Below are positions 54,301-63,743 of a stretch of DNA of 64,000 bases, piece after piece. The notes below the pieces were generated by a model. The model ran no database searches. It saw only the letters and a program-made list of their open reading frames with translations, and had not been told where the DNA came from. The stretch lies in contig SDUX01000004.1 in the NCBI GenBank assembly GCA_008729055.1, positions 3,660,172 through 3,724,171 on the forward strand. Direction: 5' to 3'. Position 1 is the stretch's first letter; each line of letters begins with the position of its first letter. Position numbers and translations under genes: made by a program. The DNA is from Pyropia haitanensis (lineage: Eukaryota > Rhodophyta > Bangiophyceae > Bangiales > Bangiaceae).

Positions 54301-55727
54301 CCTACCCGTCCGGTGAATGACACGGACATGGACATTGTCGCCGCGTCGGGGATTGACCTCAACGAGGAAGAGGACATGGGCCTCGCTGACGCAGCCGCCG
54401 CCGACGTTGCTGCGGCCCATCCTCCTGGCGGCGACGCGGACGATGGCGCCGACGCGTCGGGCTGCCTGGGCGTTCTCCACGCCACCTCCTTGCGGCGGCG
54501 GCTCGAGGCGGCCGCCGCCGCGGCGGGGCTGGTTGGCGGGGTGCCCCCCGACACGGCCGTGTTTGTTGCCCATGCTGTCCGTGCGCGGCTTTCGTCGGTG
54601 CTCGAGGCGATTGTGTCGGCCACCCACGCGCGCACCGCCGAGCCCCCCGCCGTTATCGACGCGGCCGCGCCGTTGTTCGACAGCGGCGGCGTGCCCGGCC
54701 GCACCCCGCTGTGCTGGCAGCCCGCCGTGGAGTGCGTGCGGGACCGCCTGGCCGCCGCCGCTGCCGAGGAGACCCGCGCGTTTGACGCGGCCGCCGCCGC
54801 CCGCGCGCGCCGGCGGCTGGCCGACGCTGAGGCGGCCGCTGCCGCCGCCGCCGCCGCCGCCCGCAAGGCCGCCGACGCTGACAGCGTCGGCGGGTCGGGC
54901 GCGGGCGGTGGCGGCGGCGGCGGTGGCGACGGGTCGGGGGCGGGGGGCGGCAAGGGCGGCGGCGGCGGCGGCGGCGGCTCGTCGTCGGCCGCCGAGGGGG
55001 GGCGTCGGGACAAGGCGACGGTGGAGAAGAAGCGGGCGGCCGACTCGCTGCGGACCACCAACGCGGCGCTGACGAGCATGTTCAAGGGCCTCGGTCGGCG
55101 CAAGCGCCGGATGCCCGGCGCGCCCGGTGCGCCGGGGGGGGTTGGGGGGGGGGGTCCTCCAACTCCCTGGCGTCTCTCGGCGGGCGCTCGGCGGGCTCCG
55201 AGCCGGGCACCCCCGCTGGCGTGGGCGCGAGCCCGGGGGGGGGGGACGACCCGGCTGCCAAGGTGCGTCGGCTGGGGGGGGCCGCGGCGGGCTCCCCAGC
55301 TGGCTCTACAGCCGCCGCCGCCGCCGCCACCGCCGCCGCCGCCGCTGCCCCGGGCACCCCCGGGCCCGCCGCCCCCGCTGCCTCCGCTGCCGCCGCGGTT
55401 GGCGGTGGGGGTGGCGGCACGGCGGACGGTGGCCGTGGCGGCTCGCCGTCAGGTGCGGCCGTCGGGCCGACCGCACCCAGTGGTGGGTCGGCCGGCGGCG
55501 GCGGCGCTGGCGTTGGCGGCGGCGCTGGCGGCATCGGCACCGGCGGCGGCAGCGGCGGTGGTAGCAGCGGTACACCCCCCGCCCCCCCCCGACAGCCGCT
55601 GCGGCTACAAGACTGCCTCATGGCCATGGCGGTCGAGCGGCGGATGCGCGGCAGCGCACTGCTGTGCCGCTGGCACGCGCGGCTTGGTGTCCGCGGCGGC
55701 CCGCGGCCGCTGCGCAACGGCGCGTGA
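49690..55727 (+). CDS. TAF4: TAF4, TFIID subunit, two exons (49690-50301 and 50698-55727), several frame breaks
   Basis: TAF4 pairs with TAF12 by a histone fold and nucleates TFIID. Exon 1 starts MEQHLSDLLGILGPG; exon 2 holds the related SRNLSELLTLLGPGDAG and SDNFAELEALLSKEP. A helical domain at 51690-51960 (FEFLQFVLSLLDRMVHGTLK, QLPLQQLRPQVMALLKAARP) resembles an RST or TAFH-type module. After Ala/Pro/Lys-rich linkers the C-terminal TAF4 domain appears at about 54310-55090. It begins NDTDMDIVAASGIDLNEEED, followed by the histone-fold-like LRRRLEAAAAAAGLVGGVPP and AVRARLSSVLEAIVSATHA, then KATVEKKRAADSLRTTNAAL. The end, LRLQDCLMAMAVERRMRGSA...LLCRWHARL, equals the family's LKDLIFxMExER motif. 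The gene stops at the TGA at 55725-55727. Frame changes fall at G/C runs in exon 1, near 51262-51268, 52420-52427 and 55135-55150. The product is about 1,880 residues, long for TAF4 because of linkers. Confidence 0.8.
50302..50697 (+). other. Probable spliceosomal intron of TAF4 (396 nt)
   Basis: The donor is GTACGTTGGGG at 50302 and the acceptor is GGCGCAG ending at 50697, with a T/C-rich stretch (TGTTTTTGTTTGCTCCCCC) upstream. Joining gives LVGLGQ-R-AAGPGGPALGVPP in frame with SSRNLSELLTLLGPG. Without removal the frame would enter low complexity. Confidence 0.6.
53740..53907 (+). repeat. 27-bp in-frame tandem repeat in TAF4, six copies
   Basis: GACGTCAAG (or a one-base variant) recurs at 53746, 53773, 53800, 53827, 53854 and 53881. 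It encodes a nonapeptide of the type PPDVKAGGK. The last two or three copies are nearly identical, so expansion is recent. Confidence 0.9.
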
Positions 55728-56436
55728 GGGGTGCGCACTCTCTTGGCTTTTTGCTCCTTTTTTTTTTTTTTTGGTTGGTGGTGGTGGGTTGTGCGTGCGC
55801 GTGGAAGTGCGTGGGGTGGGGTGGGGACCGGCGACCAGGGGCGGAGTGCGCGGCGGGGGGCAGGTGGGGCGGTGCGCGGCAGGCGCCAGCTTGCCGCCGC
55901 CCTTCCTCCTCCCTCCCCTTCCCCCCCCTGTTCCCCATTCCTTCCCGTCGATGTGTGGCGGCTGCCGTGTGTATAAATTGAGCTCTGTGAGGCGGGTGCC
56001 GTGCCCCGCCTACACTCGAAGATGTCTCGCCAGGCACCGCTCTGGGGATGTTGCGTCCCTGGTGTGTGTGCTGTGCGCCAGCTTCGTCCCTTCCCCGTTC
56101 CCCCGTCCCTCCCCTCCACTTCCTCCTCGTCGGTGTCACGTGTTGCCGTGCTGCCCTCTTGGAGTGTCGCGCCCCTGGGGGGTGGGGGGGCACAGATGGA
56201 TGGCATCGAGAGACACCCCCGGTCTGGGATGGGACGGCGCTGACCAGGACGGGCGCTGACCATGACAACGATGCTACTTTATCGCCTCCTGCACCCGGGT
56301 CCGGTCATCGGACCCGCCACAGGGTGGACAGGGCGCGCGCGCCCAACTACTGCCGGCCTGTACAGTCGTGCCGGCGGCGGCGCTGCACCCGCTACCGCCC
56401 CCCCCCCCCCCCCCCCCCCCACCGCCAACCCCCCCT
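55728..56436. other. Convergent 3' region of TAF4 and small membrane-protein gene
   Basis: A T14-16 run near 55756-55771 lies 30 bases past the TAF4 stop. GTGTATAAATTGAGC near 55970 is AT-rich and could be a promoter-like or 3'-end element. The rest is mixed sequence with C runs. No gene is supported. Confidence 0.4.
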
Positions 56437-56850
56437 TCACAGGAGGACCTCCTTGGCCACCACCGCCCCCGCCGGCGCGGCGGCGAGCCCCGCCAGCACC
56501 GCCCGCCGGCCCGCCCCCGACAGGACCGCCGCCGGCGGCCGCACGCCCACCGCCGACGCGGCGAGCGCGACCGCCGCCCCCGTCGCCGCCACCCCCGCCG
56601 CCGTGATGAGCGGGTGCGCCGGCGACGACGCCGCGGCGAGCAGCGTCGGCCGGACCCGCCGCGTCACTGCAGGTGCGGGCGGCGCGCGCGTGGCGGCGGC
56701 GGAGGGCGGGGGCACCCCACCGGGCAAGATGGTGCGCGCCGCGTCGCGGAGCGCCGCCTCCCGTGCCGCGGCGGTGCCGATCGCGTGCGCCGCGACGCCC
56801 GACGCGAGGATGCCCGCCCACATGAGGCGGCCGCCCGCGACGCTGTTCAT
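56437..56850 (-). CDS. Small hypothetical membrane protein, 137 residues
   Basis: The family is not recognised. The frame starts at an ATG at 56850 (MNSVAGGRLMWAGILASGVA) and stops with TGA after VVAKEVLL. It has three hydrophobic stretches: LMWAGILASGVAAHAIGTAA at about 10-30, ITAAGVAATGAAVALAASAV near the middle, and AVLAGLAAAPAGAVVAKEVL at the end. Between them is an Ala/Pro-rich linker with VTRRVRPTLL. The composition (few Arg/Pro runs, regular hydrophobic segments, a Met start in fair context) looks more like a real protein than the surrounding GC-rich frames. It could be an organellar inner-membrane protein, but nothing in the sequence proves this. An open extension to 56952 adds a possible N-terminal leader (MSRAVGFSRHPYPLAAANRG). 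Confidence 0.45.
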   Translation of the reverse strand: MNSVAGGRLMWAGILASGVAAHAIGTAAAREAALRDAARTILPGGVPPPSAAATRAPPAPAVTRRVRPTLLAAASSPAHPLITAAGVAATGAAVALAASAVGVRPPAAVLSGAGRRAVLAGLAAAPAGAVVAKEVLL

Positions 56851-57713
56851 GGTGGCGATGGTCGAGGGGGGCGGACGCCACGGCAGGTGCGGACCGCGAT
56901 TGGCGGCGGCCAGGGGGTAGGGGTGCCGGCTGAAGCCCACGGCTCTTGACACCGCGACGACCGGCGGTAGGGACGCTCGCGACGCGACGGCGGCAGCGCG
57001 GGTCGACGGCAGGGGGGAGACTGGCCGACTGGCAGGGTGCGACAGCCGGCGTGCCGGCTGGGGGTTGACCAGCGGCTGAGCGCGTTGGCGGGCTCGAGTC
57101 GGCGTGAGCGGAGGCGAGCCGTCTGGGTAGTCGAGGGCTGCTGGGAGGCGGTGAGGCGGGTGAGGCGGGTGAGGGAGGCTGGGCGGGCGGGTTGCTTGCG
57201 TCTGGAGCGACCCTCCCCCCCACCGCCGCCGACGGGGGCCCCTTTATCCCCCACACGCCCCACCCACCGGCGGCGGCCGGCGGCGGCGCGGCGGTGCTTC
57301 CCCCGCTGCGGGCGGCCGCGCGCGCAGCGCGCGCGCGCACCCCCTCTCCCGCGCCCCCCCACGCCCGTCCACACGCCCTGAGCCCGCGGGCACAGGCGGC
57401 GGCAGCGCGTTGGGTGCGCCGCCGGCAGCGGCGGCGGCAACGGCGGCGGCGGCCGCCCGCCGGCGGTGGGGCGCGCGGTTCCGCTTCCACCGCCACCCCG
57501 TCGGGCGGGCACCGCGCGCGCACGTAGAATGAGGCGCAGCCGGGTGTGGGGGGGGGGGGGGGGGGGGCGCGCGCGGCGCGGCCTTTGGTGCTGGCACCGC
57601 CCCTGCCGCTGGTGCCCACCGTGACCGTGACCGTGGCGGGTGCGTGGGTGAGGGCGGTCCCGGGGGGAGGGGGGGGGGGTGGGGGGGGGGGAGTTGCGGC
57701 GAGGAACGCGCTT

Positions 57714-57791
57714 CGACGCCACTCGCACGGCGGGGTGGTGGTGGGGGGGGGCGCATCGACGCCACTCGCACGGCGGGGTGGTGGTGGGGGA
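57714..57791. repeat. 43-bp tandem duplication
   Basis: CGACGCCACTCGCACGGCGG followed by GGTGGTGGTGGGGG occurs at 57714 and again at 57757. Confidence 0.8.
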
Positions 57792-58186
57792 GGCCGGTGC
57801 GGTTGCCCCGTGGCGCCCGGCCGGCGGCGGCGGGGGGGGGGCCGCGCCGGCGGGGCTGGGCGGCGGGTGGAAGCGCCGGCGCGGGGGCCCGCCCGCCGTG
57901 GCGGCGACGCCCGCGCCGCGCGCGCGCGGGGGGCAGGCCGGCGCGGCGGCTGGCGCTGCCGGCCGGGCGCGGCGTCCCCCCCCCCCCACCCCCCCCCCCC
58001 CCCGCCACGCCCCCCCCCCCCCGCCGCCGCCGCCCCGCGCGCTCCCGCGCGGCCGCCCGCCGTCGTGCGGCGCGGCGGCGGCGCCACTGCACCGGCGCGT
58101 CGGCGCGCGCGCGCGCGCGGCGTGGCGGCGGTCGCACCGCCGGCGTGACGATGGCCGACCGACGGCGGCGGCGGCGGCGGCGGCGG

Positions 58187-58290
58187 CGCCTCTGGACGGC
58201 GGCGGCGGCGGCGCCTCTGGACGGCGCCGGCGGCGGCGTCTCTGGACGACGCCGGCGGCGGCGTCTCTGGACGGCGCCGGCGGCGGCTGT
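58187..58290. repeat. 25-bp tandem repeat, four copies
   Basis: TCTGGACGGCGCCGGCGGCGG-type units start at 58191, 58216, 58241 and 58266. The period is not divisible by three, which speaks against coding function. Confidence 0.85.
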
Positions 58291-60160
58291 AGCGCCACGC
58301 GCGCCGCCCTCTAGCAAGCTAGAACCCCGCCCTCCCCGCCGCTCCACCCTCCGCCGCCACCGCCGCGCCGCCGCGCTCCCGCCCCACACCCGACCACGCC
58401 CCGCCACGCCGCGGCGCGCGGTGGGGGTGCGCTCGCCACGCGCGGCGACCGGCGCGACCCCCCCCCCCCCCCCCTATCCCCCGCGTGTTGGCCACCGCCA
58501 ACGCCGCCGCGGCAGGGCGGCGCCGCGCGGGCTGACGGAGGCGGGGGGGGGGGGGGGGGGGGTGTGGGGGGGGGTGGTGACCGGGCGCGCGCCCCCCCCC
58601 ACACGATGGGGGTCGTCCCGCCGCCACGGGCGGCGCGCGGCGTCGTTGCGCTCGCCACCCGAGCGGGGGGGGCGGCCACAGCGGCAGCGCGCGGGCGGGC
58701 ACCCGCCGCGACGCGCGGGCGGCTGGCCGCCCCGCTTGGCACGCGCACGGCGGCGGCGGCGGCGGCTCGGCGGGGGCGGTACCGCGCCGCGGGGTGCCAC
58801 TGGCGGCGGGTGGGCGCGCGGGAGGATCGTGTGCCGCCACGCGGGGGGCGGGGGGGGAGGGGCGGGATCCGTCGGCCTCGTCTCCGTCGCTCTTGTCTGC
58901 CTGTTTTTTTTTTTTTTTCTGTGGGAGGGGGGGGGCACCGCGCGGTGCTTTCCTGCTGGCACCGCCGCGCGGTGGGGGGTGGCCGCCGCGCGGCGGGGTC
59001 CCGCGCGGCGGCGGCGGCGCCCCGCGCCGCGCGTCGGGGCGCACCCCCGTGGGGGGGGGCGCGTGGTCGTGGGTGGGTGGCGCGGCGCGCGTGGCGTGGA
59101 GACGAGCGCGGGGCGGCGGCGTGCGGGGAAGGGGCGGGGGGGGGGGGGGTCGCGGCCCGCGCTGGTGCACACGCTTGCGCGCGTGGCGGCGCGGATCGGA
59201 GCGGGCGGGGGGGGGGTGCGCGGTCATTGGCCGTCGTGGCGGTGGGCGGCGTGCACGGTGCGACGAGCACCGCGTGTGGCGGAGTGGTGGGGGAGCGGAG
59301 GGTGGGGGGCGGGAGAGGGGAGCCGCAGCTGGGGGGGGGGGGGGGGGGGGGCGGCTGGTCCCGCCGGCCGTGCGGCGCTTGCGACGCGGGCTTCCGCGTC
59401 CCTCTGACAGCCGGGCGCCCCCGCGCGGCGGCTGGGCGTGTCAACACGAGGCGCCGCCGCTCCCCCCACCCCCCCGCGCTCTTGTGGGGGCGTCCACAGC
59501 ACGCGGGCGGGACAGCACGGAGACGGGGGGGGGGGGGGGGCAGGGGATGGGGAGAGGGGTTTGGTGCGCCGCCGCCGCCACCAGTCCCGCCCCCCCATCA
59601 CGGGCCATGATGGCCATCCCGCACAACAACAAAAAAAAGAGACGCAGGCACCATGGCAACCACCGCGGCGTGGCGGCGGCGCGGCGCGCCCGCCCCGCGC
59701 GGCGTGTCGCCAGCCGACGGCGCCGGCCGCTCCCCGTCTGGCCGCCCCTCTCCTCCCCCACCACCCACCACCCTTGCGCGGCACACGCCCAGGCGGCGGC
59801 GGCAGCACGGGTGGCTCCCCACGACGGTCCCGCCGCGGCGGCGGCGGCAACAGCGGGGCAGCGCCCCCCGACTCGCTCCCGCCGTCGGCGGATGACCGCG
59901 GCGCCGCCACACCGCGGTGGCGCTCCCCGCCACGAGCGCGGCCGGCGGCTCGGCGTGGCGGCTTGGCCGCCGCGTCCGGGCGGCCACAGCCGACGGCACC
60001 CGCGGGGACCGCGCGGAGCGCGCCGTCGGCTCTTGTCGCTGGCGTGCTGTTCACGCGGCGCCCGGCGGTGGTGCCCGTCGCGTCGCAAAGGAGGCGCCCT
60101 CTGCCCGCCCGGTCCCCCCCTTCCCCTACGCTCTCCTGTCCCGCCCCTCCAGCTCCCCCC

Positions 60161-60161
<1 letters not shown>

Positions 60162-60208
<47 letters not shown>
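60162..60208. repeat. Uninterrupted run of 47 C (G47 on the uS5m sense strand)
   Basis: Forty-seven consecutive C on the plus strand, ending nine bases from the stop codon of the uS5m gene on the other strand. On the transcript this would be a G47 run at the start of the 3' UTR. The run length itself may be an assembly approximation. Confidence 0.9.
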
Positions 60209-60209
<1 letters not shown>

Positions 60210-60217
60210 CGACTTGG

Positions 60218-61681
60218 TCACCAGCGCCGCCGGCCGCCACCCAGCGCGGCGACGCCCAGCCCCCGCGTGCGCGCCACCTCCTCCGCCGCCCGCACCCCCC
60301 CCAGCGCGCGCATCAGCGCCTTGCACGAGTTCGCCACCCCCCGCCCGTGGAGCACCTTGGCGCCCACGTCGGTGACCCCCCCCAGCGCAAACAGCGCCGC
60401 AAACACATTGTTGGCCGACACCCCCGCCCCGCGCCGCGCCGGCCACACCCGCACCTCGGTGCGGACGTACACGCCGCGGACGGGGTGCGGGAGGGTGCCC
60501 GTCGACGTCAGCGCCGGCAGCGGGAGCAGCCCGCGCACCGCCGCCCGGCACGCCCGCTCCGTCGCCGCCGCCACAGTGTCGGCCTTGCCCTCCCCAATGC
60601 CCACCGCGCCGGCGCGGTTGCCGACGCCGACGAGCGCCTTGATGGAGAAGGCCGTGCCGCCGCGGGTGACCTTGTGCACCCGGCACGTGTGGAGGAGGGC
60701 CGTGTCGTAGCCGCGGAGGAGGTTGGGGAGGGAGGTGGCCGCCTCCAGCGCCGCCCGCCGCGTCGCTATCGCCGCCTCTTCCGCGGCGGCGGCACGGCGG
60801 AAACCGCCACGCCCACCGCCGCCGCCGCCGCTGATGCCGCCGTCGCCGCCGCCGATGCCGCTGGCGTCGCCGCCGGCGTCGCCCCGCGCGGCGGCCGCCT
60901 CGGCCGCGTCCATGGCCGCAATGCCCGCCTCGACGCGGGCGGCCGGGGTGGGCGTGCCAAACGTCGATGAGGAGCCCGCCACGGCCGCCGCGGCCGGCGG
61001 CATCACATTCATGTGCACGAGCGCCTCCTCCATATCGTCCCGCAGGTCGTACGCGCGGAGGAGGGCGTCGGTGGAGAGCGCCGACGGCGGCAGCGGCGGC
61101 ACGGCGGGGAGGCCCACCCCCACGCCACTTCCCCCCACTCTGCCGCCGCCGCCACTGCCCTCCCACGCGTCCATCACCGATGACAGCTCAACGGGCGGGG
61201 ACAGCGCGCCGAGCGCGCGGCTGGCGAGCGTGGACGCCGCCACCGCGCGCGCCTCGACGCGGACCAGCTGGTCCGGGGTGAACTCGCCGTGGGCGGCGGC
61301 GTCGGCGACCGCCACGCGGGTGGCGGTGGCCAGGCAGAGGAGCACGGCAATGTCGTTGGCGGCTTCCACGTCGCTGGCCGCGGCGGCGGCGGGGGGGGCG
61401 GAGGGGGTGGGGGGGGGGGCGTCGCCGCCGGGCGCGCCCGCCGCGGCGGCGGGGGGGGGGGGGGCGGCCACGCCGGCCAGGCCCGCCGTGAATGGGCGGC
61501 CCGCGGCGGGCGCCGCACGACTTGCGCCGCCGCTGCCGCGGGCTGCAGCGGCGGTGGCGGCGGCGGCGGCGGCGGTGGCGGGGGCGGCGGCGGCCGCCGC
61601 CGCGGCGCGGCCGGTCGTCCAAAGGGGCGACCACGGGGGGCAGCGCGTAAGAGGCCCCACCCGGGCGAGGGAGGCCATCAT
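60218..61681 (-). CDS. MRPS5: Mitochondrial ribosomal protein uS5m
   Basis: uS5 is a small-subunit ribosomal protein at the decoding side. The 487-residue product has a presequence-like start (MMASLARVGPLTRCPP) and a long Ala-rich region with VEAANDIAVLLCLATATRVA. The S5 N-domain lies at about 329-390 (LLHTCRVHKVTRGGTAFSIK, ALVGVGNRAGAVGIGEGKAD). The C-domain lies at about 400-480 (VYVRTEVRVWPARRGAGVSA, NNVFAALFALGGVTDVGAKV, EEVARTRGLGV). Bacterial uS5 is about 165 residues; the long N-terminal region is typical of mitochondrial forms. Mitochondrial rather than plastid location is inferred from that extension and leader. The start is at 61681 or the adjacent ATG at 61678. The frame is intact to the TGA at 60220-60218. 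Confidence 0.9.
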   Translation of the reverse strand: MMASLARVGPLTRCPPWSPLWTTGRAAAAAAAAPATAAAAAATAAAARGSGGASRAAPAAGRPFTAGLAGVAAPPPPAAAAGAPGGDAPPPTPSAPPAAAAASDVEAANDIAVLLCLATATRVAVADAAAHGEFTPDQLVRVEARAVAASTLASRALGALSPPVELSSVMDAWEGSGGGGRVGGSGVGVGLPAVPPLPPSALSTDALLRAYDLRDDMEEALVHMNVMPPAAAAVAGSSSTFGTPTPAARVEAGIAAMDAAEAAAARGDAGGDASGIGGGDGGISGGGGGGRGGFRRAAAAEEAAIATRRAALEAATSLPNLLRGYDTALLHTCRVHKVTRGGTAFSIKALVGVGNRAGAVGIGEGKADTVAAATERACRAAVRGLLPLPALTSTGTLPHPVRGVYVRTEVRVWPARRGAGVSANNVFAALFALGGVTDVGAKVLHGRGVANSCKALMRALGGVRAAEEVARTRGLGVAALGGGRRRW

Positions 61682-63309
61682 GGGCGAGTGGAGCGGGTAC
61701 TACAAGACGCGGAAAGGTGGGGGAGATGGGGGGGGGGGGAGGTTGGCGGCGAGGGGGGACGCCCGCGCGGCCGTGGCCGCGGCGGCGGGCGGTGGTGGTG
61801 GGGGCGGCCGAAGCCGTGGGGGCGGTGGACGGCGGCGCGGGATGGAAGTGTGGATGCGATCAAGACCGGCAGCATGGAGTGCCTCGCGTCAAAGTCCCGT
61901 GCTGTTTCCACCTCCCCGACGCAATGAGCACTTGAAATGATGAAATTGACCAAATCAACCCTAGGATTGAGAATTTATGACTGGCGGATGTTCCGCACGA
62001 GGGATCTCCTCCATTGAGTAATCTCAATTGAATTGTGTCCGATCGGACAGGTCTGACAGATCCCGATTTGCCCAGGACGGCAGCGAGCTCAATGGACAGG
62101 TTCAATTGATCCCCGCTCCTGCCAAATCCATCAGTGGTCATTGTCCCGCGTCCATCGCAGCACACGGCCAAGCATCGACGGCGCTTCCTCGCTCGACGCC
62201 CACCTCCCGCGGCCGTCGCGCACCCGACCTGCGCTTCCAGGGGGGGCCAAACGGCTGGGGGGCAGACGGATGGCGGCGCCGCCGCCGCCTGCCCTTCCCC
62301 GGCTGGTCACCGACAGTGCAACCCGCTGGCCCGGGGCGTCTTTGCATGGACGCGACGCCGAGTGCCGCCGTCGACTGCAGGCGGCCCTGTGCCGCCGCCG
62401 GGCTGAGCGCTACGCCGCTGCGCTCGCAACAGGCCCGGGGACAGTCGGAACAGTACGAGACCGCCTTAGTTGCTTGTTGCCGGCGATGCTTGCCGGTTGT
62501 GACCGCTCCGCAGGCGGAGCCGGCACGCACCAGGAACCACGTGCTTCGTCTCTGACAACAGGTGGCTGGTCTACTGGTGGTGCGCGCGTGTCTCTCGTCC
62601 CATCCGTGGTCATGTGTATCGAGCGCCCGCCGCGACGTTGGCGGCGCTGTGCCTGCCGCCACGCCAACGACGCCAAAAAAAAAAAAACAACAACCAACAG
62701 CCCGCCGCCACGCCACCGCCGCTGCGCCAGCGACCCGCCGACGGCGCCGCGCCCGTCGCGGCGCGCCACCGCCGCCGCCGTCGCCGCCGCCACCGCCGCC
62801 GCCGCCGCCCCCCCACCCCACGCGCGCGTCGAGCGCGCGCCAACGCCGCAGCGGTGACCGCCACCGCCGCCCCCGCGGCACGCGGGGAGGACGCGGCGCC
62901 GCCGACCCGCCGCGGCCGCCGCGACGCGCGCGCGGCCGCTGCCAGACCCCCCGCCGGTGCGACGCCGCGTGGGCGGGCCGCGCCCAAACACGCGCGCGCC
63001 GCGTCTGGGCGTCCCCCTCGGCCGCGCCACCACCCCGCACCGCCCGTCCCCCGTCGGGGGAGGGCGCAGCCGGCGGACCGCGGCGGCCAGCCGCGCCCGG
63101 CGGTCACCGCCCCGTCGCGTCGAGGCGGGCTCGAACGTCGGGCAAGGCGACGGTGGCGGTGGCCGAGTGAGGCAGCCGCGGGGCACTGGAACGGTGGAAC
63201 GGGCCTGCCCACACGCGGCGAGGAGCCCAGCCCGTTGCACAGTGACAAGGCGGGCAGACGACCAAAAAAAAAAGACCCCAAGCCGCCCCGCCGGTACCCC
63301 CCCCCCCCT
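61682..63309. promoter_or_regulatory. Spacer between uS5m and topoisomerase II genes
   Basis: 61930-62130 is strongly AT-enriched (AATGATGAAATTGACCAAAT; CTCAATTGAATTG; palindrome TCCGATCGGA near 62038) and is the probable upstream region of uS5m. 62130-63300 is mixed to GC-rich, with A11-12 near 62677 and A10 near 63264, and should include the 3' UTR of the topoisomerase gene. No gene or RNA is recognised. Confidence 0.4.
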
Positions 63310-63699
63310 CTACTTGCGCGCCTTCCGCGCGCGCCCGGCCGCCGCACCGTCCGCGCCGCCCAGGTCGGGCAGGGGCGGCTCGGTCCAGGCGGCCGCGTCC
63401 TCCGCGTCGGCGGCGGCGAGGTAGTCGGCGAGCGCCGCGTCGAGCGCGTCGAGGTCCGCCGCCCACAGCGCCGCCGCGGTCGTCGCGCGGAGGCCCGCCA
63501 GGCGGTCCGCGGCCGCCGCGGCGGCTGCCGCCAGCGCCGCCGCCTTTTCCGCCGTCAGCGCCCACACGGGCGTGCGGAGGAGGTACTCGTAGCCGCCCGT
63601 GTCGGCAGCCGTCCGGGGGCGGGGGTCGCCGCCGCCCGCGCCGGCATCCGCGTCGGCGTCGGCGTCGACGTCGGCGTCGACGTCGGCGTCGCCGCCGCC

Positions 63700-63743
<44 letters not shown>

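Larger units (their letters stand above)
56851..60161. other. 3.3-kb GC-rich spacer without a supported gene
   Basis: Low-complexity GC sequence throughout, with G and C runs up to about 20, an alternating CG run near 58107-58118, two tandem duplications (listed separately) and T15 near 58903-58918. Every long open frame translates to Arg/Gly/Pro/Ala repeats. A gene hidden by several frame breaks cannot be excluded. Confidence 0.5.

Noticed and set aside
61860..62171. 103-codon minus-strand frame in the AT-richer stretch near uS5m
   Set aside because: Ordinary amino-acid mix but no motif, no good context at the start, and it occupies the probable uS5m promoter.
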